This document shows, one piece after another, positions 25,201 to 36,539 of a stretch of 64,000 nucleotides of DNA; position 1 is the stretch's first letter; the number at the start of each line of letters is the position of its first letter. Under the pieces are notes generated by a model. It was not told the DNA's origin, did not search any database, and saw only the letters and a list, made by a program, of their open reading frames with translations. This DNA is from Selaginella tamariscina (Eukaryota; Streptophyta; Lycopodiopsida; Selaginellales; Selaginellaceae), in contig PUQB01000097.1 of NCBI GenBank assembly GCA_003024785.1, positions 69,804 through 133,803 on the forward strand. Reading direction: 5' to 3'. A program made the translations under genes and the position numbers.

Positions 25201-26130
25201 AACTTTTGCTATCAAGGTTGTTCAACAACACGTTTTCCTAAACAAGTTTAGAGCTTAAGGGTTTTGTACGACTCTTGAACCTACATTTAGAACAGTAACT
25301 GAGAAATTTCAGGATGAGGTATAAATAAAAGATTCCTAAAATATTAAAAAATTATTATGAAAATATAAGTGAAAACATTAATCATTTCAAAATAAGTGTT
25401 AAGCAAATTATAGAATAATTAGATAAAGTCAAATAAGCCATTTTATTGTTTTAGGATTAACCAAGAAAGGTTATTAATAATTATTTTAATAAAAGTCGCA
25501 CCTTTTTTCCTTGTTTATATTATAAGATTTGAGTTAAATAAAAAGCAAGTCACAACATAGTGTTATGCATTTTTAATAAAATGGAGGTACGGAATAGGAG
25601 TGCTACATGTAAAGTTTCATTTACATATAAATCATAATATATAATTAAGATTTAATTTCAATTAACGATGGGAGTTTATAACTCAGAAGCATCAAGAGTG
25701 TTTTTATAGTATACTCATGTGGTGAATACAAGTGTAAATACGAAGTATGTGTAAAACATTTAACTTTGAATGGTGCGTACTATTAATACCAAACAGAATA
25801 AATATGTTGTATTTGGTAGCAAGTTCATATATTTGATTTAAGAAACAAATCTTTATACTATGTTAAAAGATAGAGAGTATATGTGTAATAATATAGTTTA
25901 TTCATTTTAAAATATGAATGAGAAGTTAACACTACCTCCTTTGGGAAACGAACTTTAAATACAAAATTTAGGGTTTAGAAAGGACTCACTGAGTGCAATT
26001 GTAACAACACTTCATAAACATGCTACTGCACCTGTGACGTCTCTACTTAAAAAATACCTCTTAGTTAAAAAAAAATTCCAAATGGCATGTACTTCTTCCG
26101 ATTTCGTTGAACCCATCCCACATATCCTTA
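25201..26130. other. Spacer, nothing recognised
   Basis: AT-rich sequence between the minisatellite and PLATZ unit F. I see no gene, RNA or terminal repeat in it. Confidence 0.5.
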
Positions 26131-26184
26131 AAGGTCCTCTTCAAGTGTAACACATGTATATGATACGTGTGTAGTCACTAAAAG

Positions 26185-26275
26185 GGGACAATGTTTAAGC
26201 AATAGTTAAATTGGGTTCATATTGTAGTTATCTTAGTTCAACATGCAGCTTATTGGGAAGAATCAACTTGATGTC
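26185..26275 (-). pseudogene. Fragment resembling the MADS-gene 3' exon
   Basis: Matches 17905-17990, the end of the MIKC* coding region and its 3' flank. Shared blocks are ggacaa-gtttaagcaa-agttaaa and gcatga/cagcttattg...agaatcaacttga. It is diverged and lacks the rest of the gene, so it is a duplicated scrap. Confidence 0.6.
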
Positions 26276-26749
26276 TGTCGGTTTATATGTTCTTTATGGT
26301 ATGTAAAAGCATTCTGTGTAGACCATGTTTAATCAAAGTTGAGATTCAACCACGTAAACCATTGTGAACTCTCAAAGTTTCTAAATAATTTCAGGAAAAG
26401 CTACATTTGAACTATCTGATTCAGCACTGGTTGTAATTGATCAGGTAGTAATTGTGAAATAACACACACACGCACACGCACGCACACACAATTATATATA
26501 TTATAAATATGTATATTGTATGTGAGTTCTCTGCATAGTCTTAACTGTCTTAGCTAAATACTGTGTGCGTGCGTGCGTGCGTGTGTGTGTTTATGTATGT
26601 GTTGTGTATTACTGCTGCATATGAGAGGGACTCCAACGCTCTCATCCAAAGTATATACACATGAGAAGATACATTATAACATATTGTTATTATCAAAAAT
26701 ATGACATTGAATTTGCACCAGTATGATTTATTTGATAAAGAATGTAGTA

Positions 26750-27289
26750 CTATACACAAATATCCATTGTTTTAGTTGCTTTCGCTGGAGGCATAGAATT
26801 TGTTTCACAGTTCTTCCTTTTTCTAGACGATGCCTTTAAAGCAAATGTGACTTCTTCAGTAGGATGAGCAATCATGTAGTTCATCTTGCAAGCAAGACAG
26901 CAAAACTTACAGGCATTCGTGGCCTCACTACACTGCTCACATGGTCTATCACACCCCACACATTTCTTACCAGTGAATTTCTTGAACTTCTTCTTGTTAG
27001 GCCTGTTTACGAATAAGAGCGACCTACTATTCTTATGCACGTCTTTGATGTCAACAAAAATATCTATCTCGTACTTTGGGATTGATGCATGCTTCATTGT
27101 CATCTTCATATGGATCAGCGAATGGTCGTGGTGATCTAACACCTTGTGAGGACACACGAGATCCTCACAAGTACAGCAGAAAACTGTCATGGGTGCTGCC
27201 CGACGACATGTACAATTTTGATGGTAACCTCCATTCTCTCCACAAACATCTATAAATTTAATTAGCCAACTGCAATTAGGGCTCTCCAT
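26750..27289 (-). CDS. PLATZ-type zinc-binding protein, intact copy F
   Basis: A single open frame of about 179 codons from the ATG at 27289; an upstream TTG is not needed. PLATZ proteins are plant nuclear zinc-dependent AT-rich-DNA binders that mostly repress transcription. Visible features: WLIKF near residue 8, QNCTCRRA, FCCTCEDLVCPHK and HHDHSLIHMKM for the first zinc cluster; a YEIDIFVDIKDVHKNSRSLLFVNRP linker matching the family core; CVGCDRPCEQCSE and FCCLACKMNY for the second cluster; and a basic tail SSRKRK that may serve as a nuclear signal. It is somewhat shorter than usual PLATZ proteins and intronless, whereas plant PLATZ genes normally have introns. Five defective relatives lie at 4.8, 7.4, 9.8, 11.3 and 16.4 kb. 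It could be a live gene or part of a mobile unit. Confidence 0.8.
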   Translation of the reverse strand: MESPNCSWLIKFIDVCGENGGYHQNCTCRRAAPMTVFCCTCEDLVCPHKVLDHHDHSLIHMKMTMKHASIPKYEIDIFVDIKDVHKNSRSLLFVNRPNKKKFKKFTGKKCVGCDRPCEQCSEATNACKFCCLACKMNYMIAHPTEEVTFALKASSRKRKNCETNSMPPAKATKTMDICV

Positions 27290-27533
27290 TTTCAAGCTTC
27301 ACCCTAATACAATCTTGTAACTTTATACAAGTTCAATATTCTAAAGCATATGCTTAAAGGTTCGCCTAGCACCTTTAAAAGGTGAAATGATGACGTGGAT
27401 ATGAAACGGCACCGTTTTGTGATGAGTAAGCAAACAAATGGGCACGAAGTGAACACTAAAATGAGTTTGTGTTTTTTCTTAGCTAAGGAAATGATGAAAT
27501 TAAATATTAATGAGTGATTAAGTCTGTAATTCC

Positions 27534-28250
27534 ATGTCTCAGAGAAGAGGCATGCCACCTTCATCGTCTGAAATAGATCTGTACCTCCACGAGGGTCCGG
27601 TGGCCAGTGAGGGATCTGCAGCCGATCCAGTTCTACAGGCATACTATGCAGCACAGCTATTTCCTCTTAGTTACAGGTCACTCTCGTCGCTGCAAGTCCC
27701 ATTACCGCATTACAGTCGATACTGTCAAGACGCTCTCAACCCTGTCCGTGCCAAGGAATGGAGAAACATTGTCATCACTGCACATATCTCAGTGTCTGAT
27801 GATGCACACGACATGCTTGCAGACGGTAGTGTTGTTCCGAAGAAAGAAGGGTGGGATGATTACGGGAATGGTTATCTGCTCATGGAGAAACTGGTTGGCT
27901 TCCACGGTAGAGCTATAGGAAGTACCAAAAACAGGCATCTTATTACATATGTGGAGAATCACCCTGGGAAGGGCAGAGGGTGTGGGACAGTGTTTTACCC
28001 TTTTCTCGAGTTTGATAGGGAGTGCGATTTAAAGGCCGCTGTTGTGTTCATTAAAAATCGGATTCGTCAAGAGCTTCTTAACAAATTAACAATCTTTGAG
28101 TTTGCTGATGTGCCCTGGCTTGTTCACGACCGAGTGATGGCATTCCTTGCTAGCAAAGGTATTGAACCGCCGCCTCCAGAGCCCGATCCCACGGTAGAAC
28201 AAGTGGAGGAGATCGTTCCACCCCCGCCTACCAGCAGAAAGAAGAAGTGA
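27534..28250 (+). CDS. Uncharacterised single-exon protein
   Basis: One continuous frame of 238 codons from ATG 27534 to TGA 28250, with balanced codon use unlike the AT-rich spacers around it. I do not recognise the family. Visible features: a polar N-terminus, a central block with EWRNIVITAHISVSDDAHD, GWDDYGNGYLLMEKLVGFHGR, a glycine/histidine stretch ENHPGKGRGCGTVFYPF (about residues 140-156), a helix FIKNRIRQELLNKL, and a proline-rich tail (PPPPEPDP, PPPP) ending in SRKKK. No signal peptide or membrane segment is evident. The HP-G-GCG pattern faintly recalls DCL/DUF3223-like domains, but the characteristic DFSYRKC end is absent. Its start lies 245 bp from the divergent PLATZ copy F. Confidence 0.65.
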   Translation: MSQRRGMPPSSSEIDLYLHEGPVASEGSAADPVLQAYYAAQLFPLSYRSLSSLQVPLPHYSRYCQDALNPVRAKEWRNIVITAHISVSDDAHDMLADGSVVPKKEGWDDYGNGYLLMEKLVGFHGRAIGSTKNRHLITYVENHPGKGRGCGTVFYPFLEFDRECDLKAAVVFIKNRIRQELLNKLTIFEFADVPWLVHDRVMAFLASKGIEPPPPEPDPTVEQVEEIVPPPPTSRKKK

Positions 28251-28715
28251 GCCATGAAGAATATACTCTGAATATCCAAATCTAATTACATGGAAAACTA
28301 TACATGCAATGTCCATCGGTTGATATAGATCATTTAGTAATTTATATACTCTCTCGTACTTGTTTTCTTACGTATACACACTTTGAAATGTTTGTGTATA
28401 TATGAAGGGTATATATTGAATAATATTCTGTGCATGGCTATTACATTTTATATAGCCATTCCTTACAATGTAATAGACGACTAATCTTGATGAGTACCCT
28501 CTATGTATACACAATATATACGTATATACGAATCCAATATATGTATTCTTAAATTCAAGTGTATCCAGATTTTTAAAACTCTATAAACAGAATAAACATA
28601 TATGTTAAACTGAAAAGGAAGTTCCATACGTTTGAGCAGAGAATATTCGTCCTTTTGAAGATGTACAAGTCAATGGCGTCTTTGATTTTGTTGTGAGGGA
28701 TTGAGAGAGAGAGAA
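28251..28715. other. Spacer with presumptive 3' and 5' regulatory sequence
   Basis: Lies between the uncharacterised gene and the B3 gene on the same strand. AT-rich, without further coding signal. A GA tract directly precedes the B3 start. Confidence 0.5.
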
Positions 28716-29620
28716 ATGGCAGGGCAAGTAGTGGCGTTCAAGGAGGTGAGGGATGGATTAAAGGCTGCAAACCGTTTAGGCGGGATTCACTGGTTCAGAG
28801 ATGGCAGGAACTACTATGCATATGGCACCGAGCAGGCAATCCGTGACGCTTCCCATTTCCAGAAAACCCATCTCACTAACCCTAGTCTGCTCATGGTCAT
28901 GCCTGCTCCAACCATCTACCAGCATACCCATGTGGTCAGTTATAAAAGGCTTATGTCTAAGAAACACTTTGTGCCTGTTTTGGACAGGCATTTACCAAGG
29001 CGTTCGTGGACAAGTACTGCCCATGGAAGGACCAAGAGGTGGTAATCAAGGACGTGGATAAAACCAGGTGGAATGTCATATGGAGGGGCCGGGGTCACCA
29101 GCTGCCACGTATTGGCCGTTTCCATCCATTTGTTTCTAGTCACCACCTCAATCCAGGTCATCCCCTCCGCTTCCCCCTCCTCAATGCTCACTAATAGTTG
29201 ATCTTCCAGGGGATGTTTGCATATTTGAGGTGCAAAGCTATGGTTTCATGGTGCACATATTCAAGGCAGCAAGACAGCAACAACCACAGAACATTCAACT
29301 CATTATTCATCCCAAAGAGGGCCAAGGTTGTGTGTGTGCCCATCTATAATACATATAATCTGTGCATGAACTCTCTCAATCTTGTAGATGGAGGAGGAGG
29401 AGAAGAAGTAGCACAGAACAAAGAGGAGGATGTAAAGCCGAATATAAACAACCAATTGGAGGAGCTAAAGTTTCAGATAGTATTTAAGCAGGATAGTGAT
29501 GGGGTTATGAATTCTTACATGGAGATTGACATGCCACTCAGGGAATATCAGATCAACAAGTTTAAGGGGCCTTTCACATCTACAGAGTCTGTTCTTGATG
29601 TCATACTCAACATGGCTTGA
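28716..29620 (+). CDS. B3-domain DNA-binding protein
   Basis: Four exons: 28716-28934, 28988-29156, 29220-29336 and 29388-29620. All three junctions have GT-AG sites and keep the frame. The B3 domain, a plant-specific DNA-binding fold, spans about residues 45-165. It begins with HFQKTHLTNPSLLMVMP, continues with AFVDKYCPWKDQEVVIKD and RWNVIWRG, and ends with the diagnostic NPGDVCIFEVQSYGFMVHIFKA. The C-terminal 100 residues are acidic and glutamine/asparagine-rich with no known domain. The start MAGQVV was chosen because it follows a GA-rich leader; an in-frame ATG 15 bases upstream is less typical. The B3 sub-family (REM-like is my guess) cannot be fixed. It converges with the O-fucosyltransferase gene, whose stop lies 81 bp away on the other strand. 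Confidence 0.8.
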
Positions 29621-29700
29621 GTGTTAACTAGTTTATTAAGAAGTTTCATACATTAATATACGTGTTAATTTAGAACATTACAAAAACTTTTCAGGTAAGG

Positions 29701-32700
29701 TTAGACCCTACACATGCAATGGCTCAAAGGATTCTCGTATATGTCAAAACCAGGGAATGTAGGCTCAGGCAAACCTGTTCTGAATTCGTGCGTAGATGCA
29801 ACTTGGTCCACAAATGCAGGCCATCCAAGAGTAGGATCCCCAAGTGCTTTAGCCATTAAACCTGATCTATACTTGTTAACAATCCACGCATGTGTGTGTG
29901 TGTGTGTGTGTGGGTGGGTGCGTATCGTTTAGTAGCTCACTCTTGTCCGGCTTTATAGACTTGAGCTCATGTCCCCTATACCTCCTCGCTCCTATCACCT
30001 AAACAAAGAAATGCATATACGGGATATTACTTCACAATGAGCAAGCATATGCTGGTGAACTACTTACTAACTGTAATTGTGTATAAGAATATTTTAGTGT
30101 TATAATTTAAATATACCAGTTTGGCGAAGTTTCCACCGTGTGTCATCACGAATACGTCCGATTTAACGCACACAAGAAAGTCGAGTGCGGCCATGCTCGT
30201 CACATGCTTCCTGAATGGTTCCAGCTCTTCCTTGGTTGCCAAGTCATCCTTACGCACCTGTAATGTGAACATGTTAGTTTGTGCGTCCGTAGTATGTAAT
30301 GAGCTATCATACTATATTATATATCAAACGTACATACATGAATAATAAGAAAACGTATTTAATAATGTTATATATCGTTGGTAAGCGAAAGCTCCCCAGT
30401 CTACATATATATACTTCACACAAACGCGCGCGCGCATGAATCTTACCAAGTTAGGGAACATATTCCGCAATGGAGCCATACGATTCTCGCCACCGTAGAC
30501 TTGCCCTGAAGCAACGTATATTTGAGTGTCTTTTGGATATCCTTTTGCTAAAAGCACCACACCAACTTCTGCAGGTTCAAGTGGACACCTTCCCTCTTTC
30601 CTTTTCAGTAGTGCTTGATGCCACACATGCGATCCATTCTACATATAAATTATATGCCAACATGCACATTTATATGCAAGTACACATATACATACCTTGA
30701 ATCTACGGGGCCATTCCTTCTTCCTATATGCAGCCATCATTGCCTTCTCATCTCGATTAGCAACGAAGTCACAGAAAGAAAGGCCCACCATACCTTTCTC
30801 AAATCTCAAGTGCAGCGCCCTGTAGTAAGCACAAGGTATTACACCTGGATGTGTGTATGCAGCTTTACATTTATATACAGTGGGTATGCATGTATACTTA
30901 CATGTACGGCTTTATGACGCCTGTTCTGTTTCTCATCCTAGAAACAAGTAAATCTGCCATCTCCTCAATATGGGGGAGAAATTTTAATGCGTGGTAGTTA
31001 ACTCGGCATCTTAACTTGTTAATTTCTGCTGGAACATTGTCATAGCTGAAAATAAATATTAATAACAGTGTGTGTGCGCGTGTAAAAAGAGCATAAGGAA
31101 ATTACCCGAGTCTATCCACGAAAGGTTTCAAAGCCATCACCCTTTTCTCCTTGATTCGAGGTAACACGTTATCCAAGTACCATTGTGCTGAAGCATACTT
31201 GGGAATGTTCTTCACGGTCCTCCTACAGCACATTGAAAACATTATTATAGAATATGAATGTGTTGTGTATGCATGAAAATATATACGTGTATGCTAAAAG
31301 AACCATATGTACACGCGTCACTTCTACATTACGTGTATAGGCATGAAAATTATATATATGACGGAGATACTGAAACGCGGATGCTAAACTCCTCATGGAA
31401 GCAAGATCTAGCTGCATATGAACGTATAAGGATACAGGTGTTTATTATGTATGTATTTGTGAACAACAGACTTACTTGAGACTAGTATAGAGATCGCCTT
31501 TATCAGGAAGCCACGAAGGTATGTCTTTGACAATTCGCACATCATCTTTAAGGGACTCTATGAAATGATCCACATCAAAGATATCCTCAAAGCGCCTGCA
31601 TGCAGAAGAAGCCTGAAAATATTGTAATCAGAGCAATCCGTAATATATATAAGCATGTGTATGCATGTGTGCAAATGTAGATATCAATATCGGTCTATAA
31701 AACATATACACCACACATCTATCATATATGCATACATAAATGCGTCCATGGATATGGTACTAAAGAAACTTACGTCTTGTCTTTCCATATTTGATCCTGC
31801 TTCATTAGTGGGATGATGAGCGTCACATTCATTATCCTCGCAACAGCTACTGCATTACATATCTGCGTATAGTATTCATAAGTATAGGAGAATAACACAC
31901 AAATATATAGATACTAACCGCAATACGCTGCTGATTCAGACCACCTTCTGCATGAATTCCAAGATAGCCATTGGTTTCATCTTCAGCTGGAGGAACTGTC
32001 AGAGATAACAAATTATCATCAGAAAGAACAACTATGATAATTCGTATATCATATAAGAGAGAGAGAGAGAACATAACTATCAAGTATAAACTTACTGATA
32101 TGATTAGGAGGTCTTTCTTCTGCACACGGCTTCCATGATAAGGTGGCGGATTTCGGATTATGCCACAAGGAAGGCGCGTCTGGAACCTTTATAAAAGAAA
32201 ACTATATATGAGCAAGCTATGTGTGTACATGTATTCATTGTATATGCCTTTCTCTGCGTGTGCTTACCGGTGGACAATGCAGCATCACGCCGTCTTTGCG
32301 ACAAAGGTATGGAGGATTCTGCACAAATGTAAAGCTTAGCTCACATTTTCTTACCTTATAATATAACACTGTGCATACATGCTACTGTGTGGTGTTTCCT
32401 TACCAAATGATCCCATGCTACAGACAACAAGATCAAGCACATCACAGACACAGCCGCCAGCACAATCCACGTCTTGCGACACCGCCGCATTGAGAACCGA
32501 GATTCTGCCGGTGATCCGTCCGGCCCAAACGGAGCTCCTCCTGCGCCTTCAGCCTCCCTGAAGAACCCTACCACAGATCCTACAATGCGGGAAATGTGCC
32601 CCTGTGGATGATGCTGTGGCAGCTGCTGCTTCTTCATCGATGGCGGATCCGGCATGAGCAGTGGCTGCCTCGCTGTTCCTGACCTCGGCACTGCCGCCAT
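29701..32700 (-). CDS. O-fucosyltransferase family protein (GDP-fucose protein O-fucosyltransferase-like)
   Basis: About 13 exons on the minus strand. Exon 1 (32404-32700) encodes a proline-rich cytosolic N-terminus and one membrane anchor (TWIVLAAVSVMCLILLSVAW), as expected for a type II Golgi protein. Later exons carry SLWHNPKSATLSWKPC (32096-32186), GYLGIHAEGGLNQQRIA (31919-31995), VARIMNVTLIIPLM, FEDIFDVDHFI (31476-31612), LHLRFEKGMVGLSFCDF (30696-30819), YVASGQVYGGENRMAPL (30447-30638), MAALDFLVCVKSDVFVMTHGGNFAKL (30117-30257) and GARRYRGHELKSIKPDK. The last exon ends at TAA 29701-29703. These motifs mark the plant O-fucosyltransferase (DUF246) family. The phase between the last two exons is unresolved. 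Telo-boxes lie at 32723-32733 and 32751-32759 upstream. The substrate is unknown. Confidence 0.88.
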
Positions 32701-32810
32701 AGGATAACAGAGCACATTTGCTAAACCCTAAACAGAACATTGATTTGCTAAAACCCTAAAATTGCATATTCTAGCATATTCTCAAGATCATTTCTGGTAT
32801 ATTCGGAAAT

Positions 32811-35088
32811 CTAGTAAGTCCAATGTCGAAATTTGCAAATGCCTCTTCGTTTGTCTCCAAAGCAATCTCGTACAGATTTCAGCATGAGAACTACGGCTTG
32901 TACCTTCAAAAGATCAGCATCTAAGTCCTGAAAAGATCATTAATTAATTATATATATCTATGTGTGTGTGTGTGGTTTATATATATATAGGAGAGAGAGA
33001 GAGAGAGACGCATTTCTTTCTCTGTGTTGTGCACTTACAAGATCTGCTAAACGATCATCGAGGCCCCCAGCATTCACATCGCTATTCATAAAAAGCCTTT
33101 GATAAGCTCTCCTTAGACTCTTGACCTGAAAACACGTATCACCATACTTCACCTAACAACCTGTTACGTATCTATATATTCTATATCTATATTTAATGTA
33201 TATGTAGCTTTTAAAAAAGACCAGTTGTATATATAACTTCATCAAGTTGTATACCATGAAGTAAAAAGATATAATAACACATCACATACATGTCTTAACG
33301 TACGTCAATGTATAGAAAATAAATAAAAACAAAAAAGAAGAGAATGCAATGTATATTATTCTACATCCATTATAAACTAACCTCAAGATCAGAAAATCCA
33401 CGACGTCTCATGCCTTCGAGATTAAGCCCACGGAGCTCAGCACGATCTCCAGCAACCATCATATACATTGGGACATCTCGATCAACCTGAGCTATATATC
33501 AATATTAGTATATGCAATATATAACGGTATTACTAAACGAGTTAATTGCACTATGTATGTATTCATATTCTTACTACCATTGAGCCTGCTGCAAGAAATG
33601 AATATGAACCAACGTAACAGTATTGGTGCACTGCTACAGCTCCTCCTGTGTGTACATAATCCTGTGAAAATTAGATATTAACATTATATACACCAGATTC
33701 GTGAGTTCATAAAAAAGCTGTTATATGCATATGTGTATGTAGCCTCTCTCTCTCTCGTGTGTATTCTACACACACATATTACCTCAACAATGACGTGACC
33801 ACCTAGAAGTGTACCATTTGCTAGAATGTTGTTATCTCCTAGCTTAACGTCGTGAGCCACATGACAAGATCCCATAATAAGATTGCTATTGCCAATTAAC
33901 TAATAATCATATTAATAAAGATCAGATAGCAGTAGGCATTATACTATAACGAGTAAGTTGCATACGGTGAAGTCGTCATGTTTTGAGGATCTGTGGATGC
34001 TTGCAAATTCCCTAATGTCATTCTCGTCACCTTTCTCAGAAAGCATTCTTCACCATCCTGCCAGATTATGATTAGCATGTAGTTCTATTATATCTGCATG
34101 TATGTACAATATATATATTCATATTCTTCTTCATACTATAGGCGTACACGATATTTATGGAGTTCATGTATGTGTGCGTGCTTGCCTGCGTGCATGCGTG
34201 TGTGTGTGTGAGAGAGAGAGAGAGATTACTTTATACTTCATATCCTGGCACTTTACTCCAACCACGGCATTGTAACCAATTTATTGTCTCTGCCAATTAT
34301 TGTTTCCCCGGGAATATCCGCACCAACTACTGCACCACTAATTCACAACTTTTGTATATGCATATGTATATCAATTATCAATGTATGTACATAGTCTGTA
34401 TATATAAGTATTTTTAACATATATTAACATTTCCATTTAATTAATCAAATACACTATAAAACTCACTTTAGTAATGTGCAGTTTTCACCGAGCTGAGTGT
34501 TCCCATATATATGAGTATTTGCGTGTAAAATACAGCCATTACCAATTTTGGCACCACTTCCAACAGTGCAAAACGGACCAATTGTCACACCCTGAATTCA
34601 AACGATTTAACTCCAGTCACACACGCACGCACGCACAGAGAGTACCTCATTGATAGTTGCATGAGGATGAAACAATGGCCGTTGGATGAATGGTATTTGA
34701 AGTAGCTCCGGCACTCTCCCAAGCGCTCCTAGAAACAAAGTTACTCACACATGTGTCTCTGTACCATTAGACGTACACGATACACATACATGCATATATG
34801 TGTTTTCTTACCGATCGTCTTTAACAATGCTGGCTGTGGTCGCCCGTGAGAAACTTCTTCTTGCAATGCTCTACAAAAGTTCTGAGAATATACATATGAT
34901 ATATACATAAATACATGTGAATACGTATATAATTGAATTTTATAAAGAATAGGAATACAAACCCTTTGGATAAACACAGAAGCAACTGGATGTAATTGAA
35001 GATCAGCTACATGATTCCCACTTCGATCAACAGCGGGTAAAGAAATAATTCGAGTACAAACTTGCCTGGATCGCAAAATCCACCGCAT
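32811..35088 (-). CDS. LPXA: LpxA-like UDP-N-acetylglucosamine acyltransferase, organelle-targeted
   Basis: Left-handed beta-helix acyltransferase of the lipid A pathway, which plants keep in mitochondria. Eleven exons: 34973-35088, about 34816-34865, about 34647-34728, 34467-34591, 34230-34337, 33966-34057, 33783-33899, 33578-33661, 33382-33486, 33039-33125 and 32811-32927. The N-terminus is arginine-rich without acids (MRWILRSRQVCTRI), like a presequence. Hexapeptide motifs are plain: GVTIGPFCTVGSGAKIGNGC, then IREFASIHRSS, NLIMGSCHVAHDVKLGDNN and VDRDVPMYMMVAGDRAELRGLNLEGMRRRGF. The C-terminus has VKSLRRAYQRLF, typical of LpxA. Two one-base breaks occur. One lies in exon 5, after GRDNK in an AAA run; the other in exon 6, after ECFL. 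Conserved sequence resumes directly in the next frame both times, so I suspect sequence errors. It is divergent from LYRM4. Confidence 0.88.
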
Positions 35089-35260
35089 TCCAGGTAGAAG
35101 AACCCTAAAAAGTAGAAGAACCCTACAATCGCAATTAAGGGTGCCTACAAGGGCGTTAAGGGTAAGGATTAAACGGCAGTCGGTGATTTAAGGGCGGTTG
35201 GATATTCGTTTGGATAAACCCTGTGTTTAGGGTTCCAAAATTCTGTTCTAGGGTTGTAGG
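35089..35260. promoter_or_regulatory. Divergent promoter between LPXA and LYRM4-like gene
   Basis: 172 bp separate the two start codons. It contains telo-box-like elements on both sides: aaccctaaa near 35099-35107, TTTAGGGTT at 35226-35234 and CTAGGGTT at 35248-35255. Both neighbours encode small mitochondrial proteins, which fits shared control, although this is inference. Confidence 0.6.
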
Positions 35261-35509
35261 ATGGAACCTGCACAGGTGCGAGCGCTGTACAGGAGCCTCC
35301 TGCGCGAGGCGCGCAAGTTTCCGGACTACAACATACGGGAGTACATCCGGCGGAGGTCGAGACAGGGATTCCGTGAGCAGCCGGCGGATCCTGCGAAGGC
35401 ATTTGCAGCCGGTAAGCAGCAGCTCGAGATTGTCAAGCGCCAATCCGTCGTCTACTCTCTCTATGCTCCCCGCCTCAAGAATGTCATGGAGCTCAAGCTC
35501 AAATCCTAG
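35261..35509 (+). CDS. LYR-motif protein, ISD11/LYRM4-like
   Basis: An 82-residue intronless frame. ISD11 (LYRM4) binds and stabilises the mitochondrial cysteine desulfurase NFS1 and the acyl carrier protein during iron-sulfur cluster assembly. Evidence: the LYR tripeptide in ALYRSLLREARKFPDYNIREY (residues 8-28), followed by IRRRSRQGFRE, which matches the conserved NxRxY...RR-R--FRE signature of ISD11. The length is that of the family (80-95 residues). The protein is strongly basic as expected. The ATG at 35261 is the first in this frame after the telo-box region. It lies head-to-head with LPXA. Another LYR protein is possible but less likely. Confidence 0.88.
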   Translation: MEPAQVRALYRSLLREARKFPDYNIREYIRRRSRQGFREQPADPAKAFAAGKQQLEIVKRQSVVYSLYAPRLKNVMELKLKS

Positions 35510-35592
35510 GTACAATCATTTATGCACAGCCACATTTATGGGTAAATGAATATACATGCATATACAACACTAAGCTCCGCATTCGTATTGTT

Positions 35593-35627
<35 letters not shown>

Positions 35628-36530
35628 TGTTAGACTACGTGGAGAATGCTAATTACTTGTTTATTTATTTGTAGGTGCAAAGTTCGCACAAGGTGCACTT
35701 TTAGAAATTGTAATACAGAAGTGGTACAATTGTTCTGAATATAGATATATAATTTTCTAGTTTATGTGTGTGTGATGCTTTGTTTCTTCGGGAGATAACC
35801 CGTTTGGTGTCTTTCGACTAACGCACCATCTTTAAGGTACATATACAACACATGATATATGGATGCACGCACGCACACACACAGAGTACACATCTTTCTA
35901 ACTCTTTGTTTAACTTTAGACAATGACAAAAGAACTACCTGAGGCGACAACATAGGTATGATGTGTTTACATATGCATATATAGCTGTACATACAGCTTA
36001 CACATGTGTATATTATATATTATATGTCTCTGCATGTTTCTATATATAATTTTAATTGCATGCGTATAAAGTGCATATATTCTGAATCAGGTATATACTG
36101 GAAAAGATTAAGTTTGACTCTATCTCATAATGAATTTTTTTCAACATTATGTTGTTAGTTTATGTTTAATATTTAATATGTCAAGTAATTTACTAACACA
36201 TTATACCTTATGTGATGCATCATTACTCAAAAGGTTGTAAGTACTGTATATACTTGGTATTTAAGTATAATTACTATTAAAGTACTTTTATTTATTAATT
36301 TACCTTCAGTGAAGGTGTTTAAGTCGTCCACGTGCCATACTTTCTTACATCCAAGTCAACAATATTAGTTATTATATTTAAACCTTAGGTCCTATATAAT
36401 AAATATATATTGTGTATTATACTGTATATTGTTGAAAAAGTATAATGAATTTGACAAACTATTATTGGTGGCCGGTATACTTATTAATAATTATTGAATA
36501 TTCTTCTTTTTCTATAGGTTCTTATTCTCT
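35510..36530. other. Spacer with GT/GA microsatellites
   Basis: Holds the 3' region of the LYRM4-like gene, a (GT)n(GA)n tract at about 35591-35628 and AT-rich sequence. No further gene seen. Confidence 0.5.
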
Positions 36531-36539
36531 GTTTTCCAG

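Noticed and set aside
27534..28250. DCL/DUF3223 domain in the single-exon gene
   Set aside because: Only an HP-G-GCG resemblance; the DFSYRKC end typical of that domain is absent, so I did not assign it.
29714..29932. Plus-strand 72-codon ORF after the B3 gene
   Set aside because: Opposite strand of the last O-fucosyltransferase exon plus a GT microsatellite.
35156..35515. Minus-strand 119-codon ORF across the LYRM4-like gene
   Set aside because: It is the antisense shadow of the LYR-motif gene, whose protein is clearly conserved on the plus strand.
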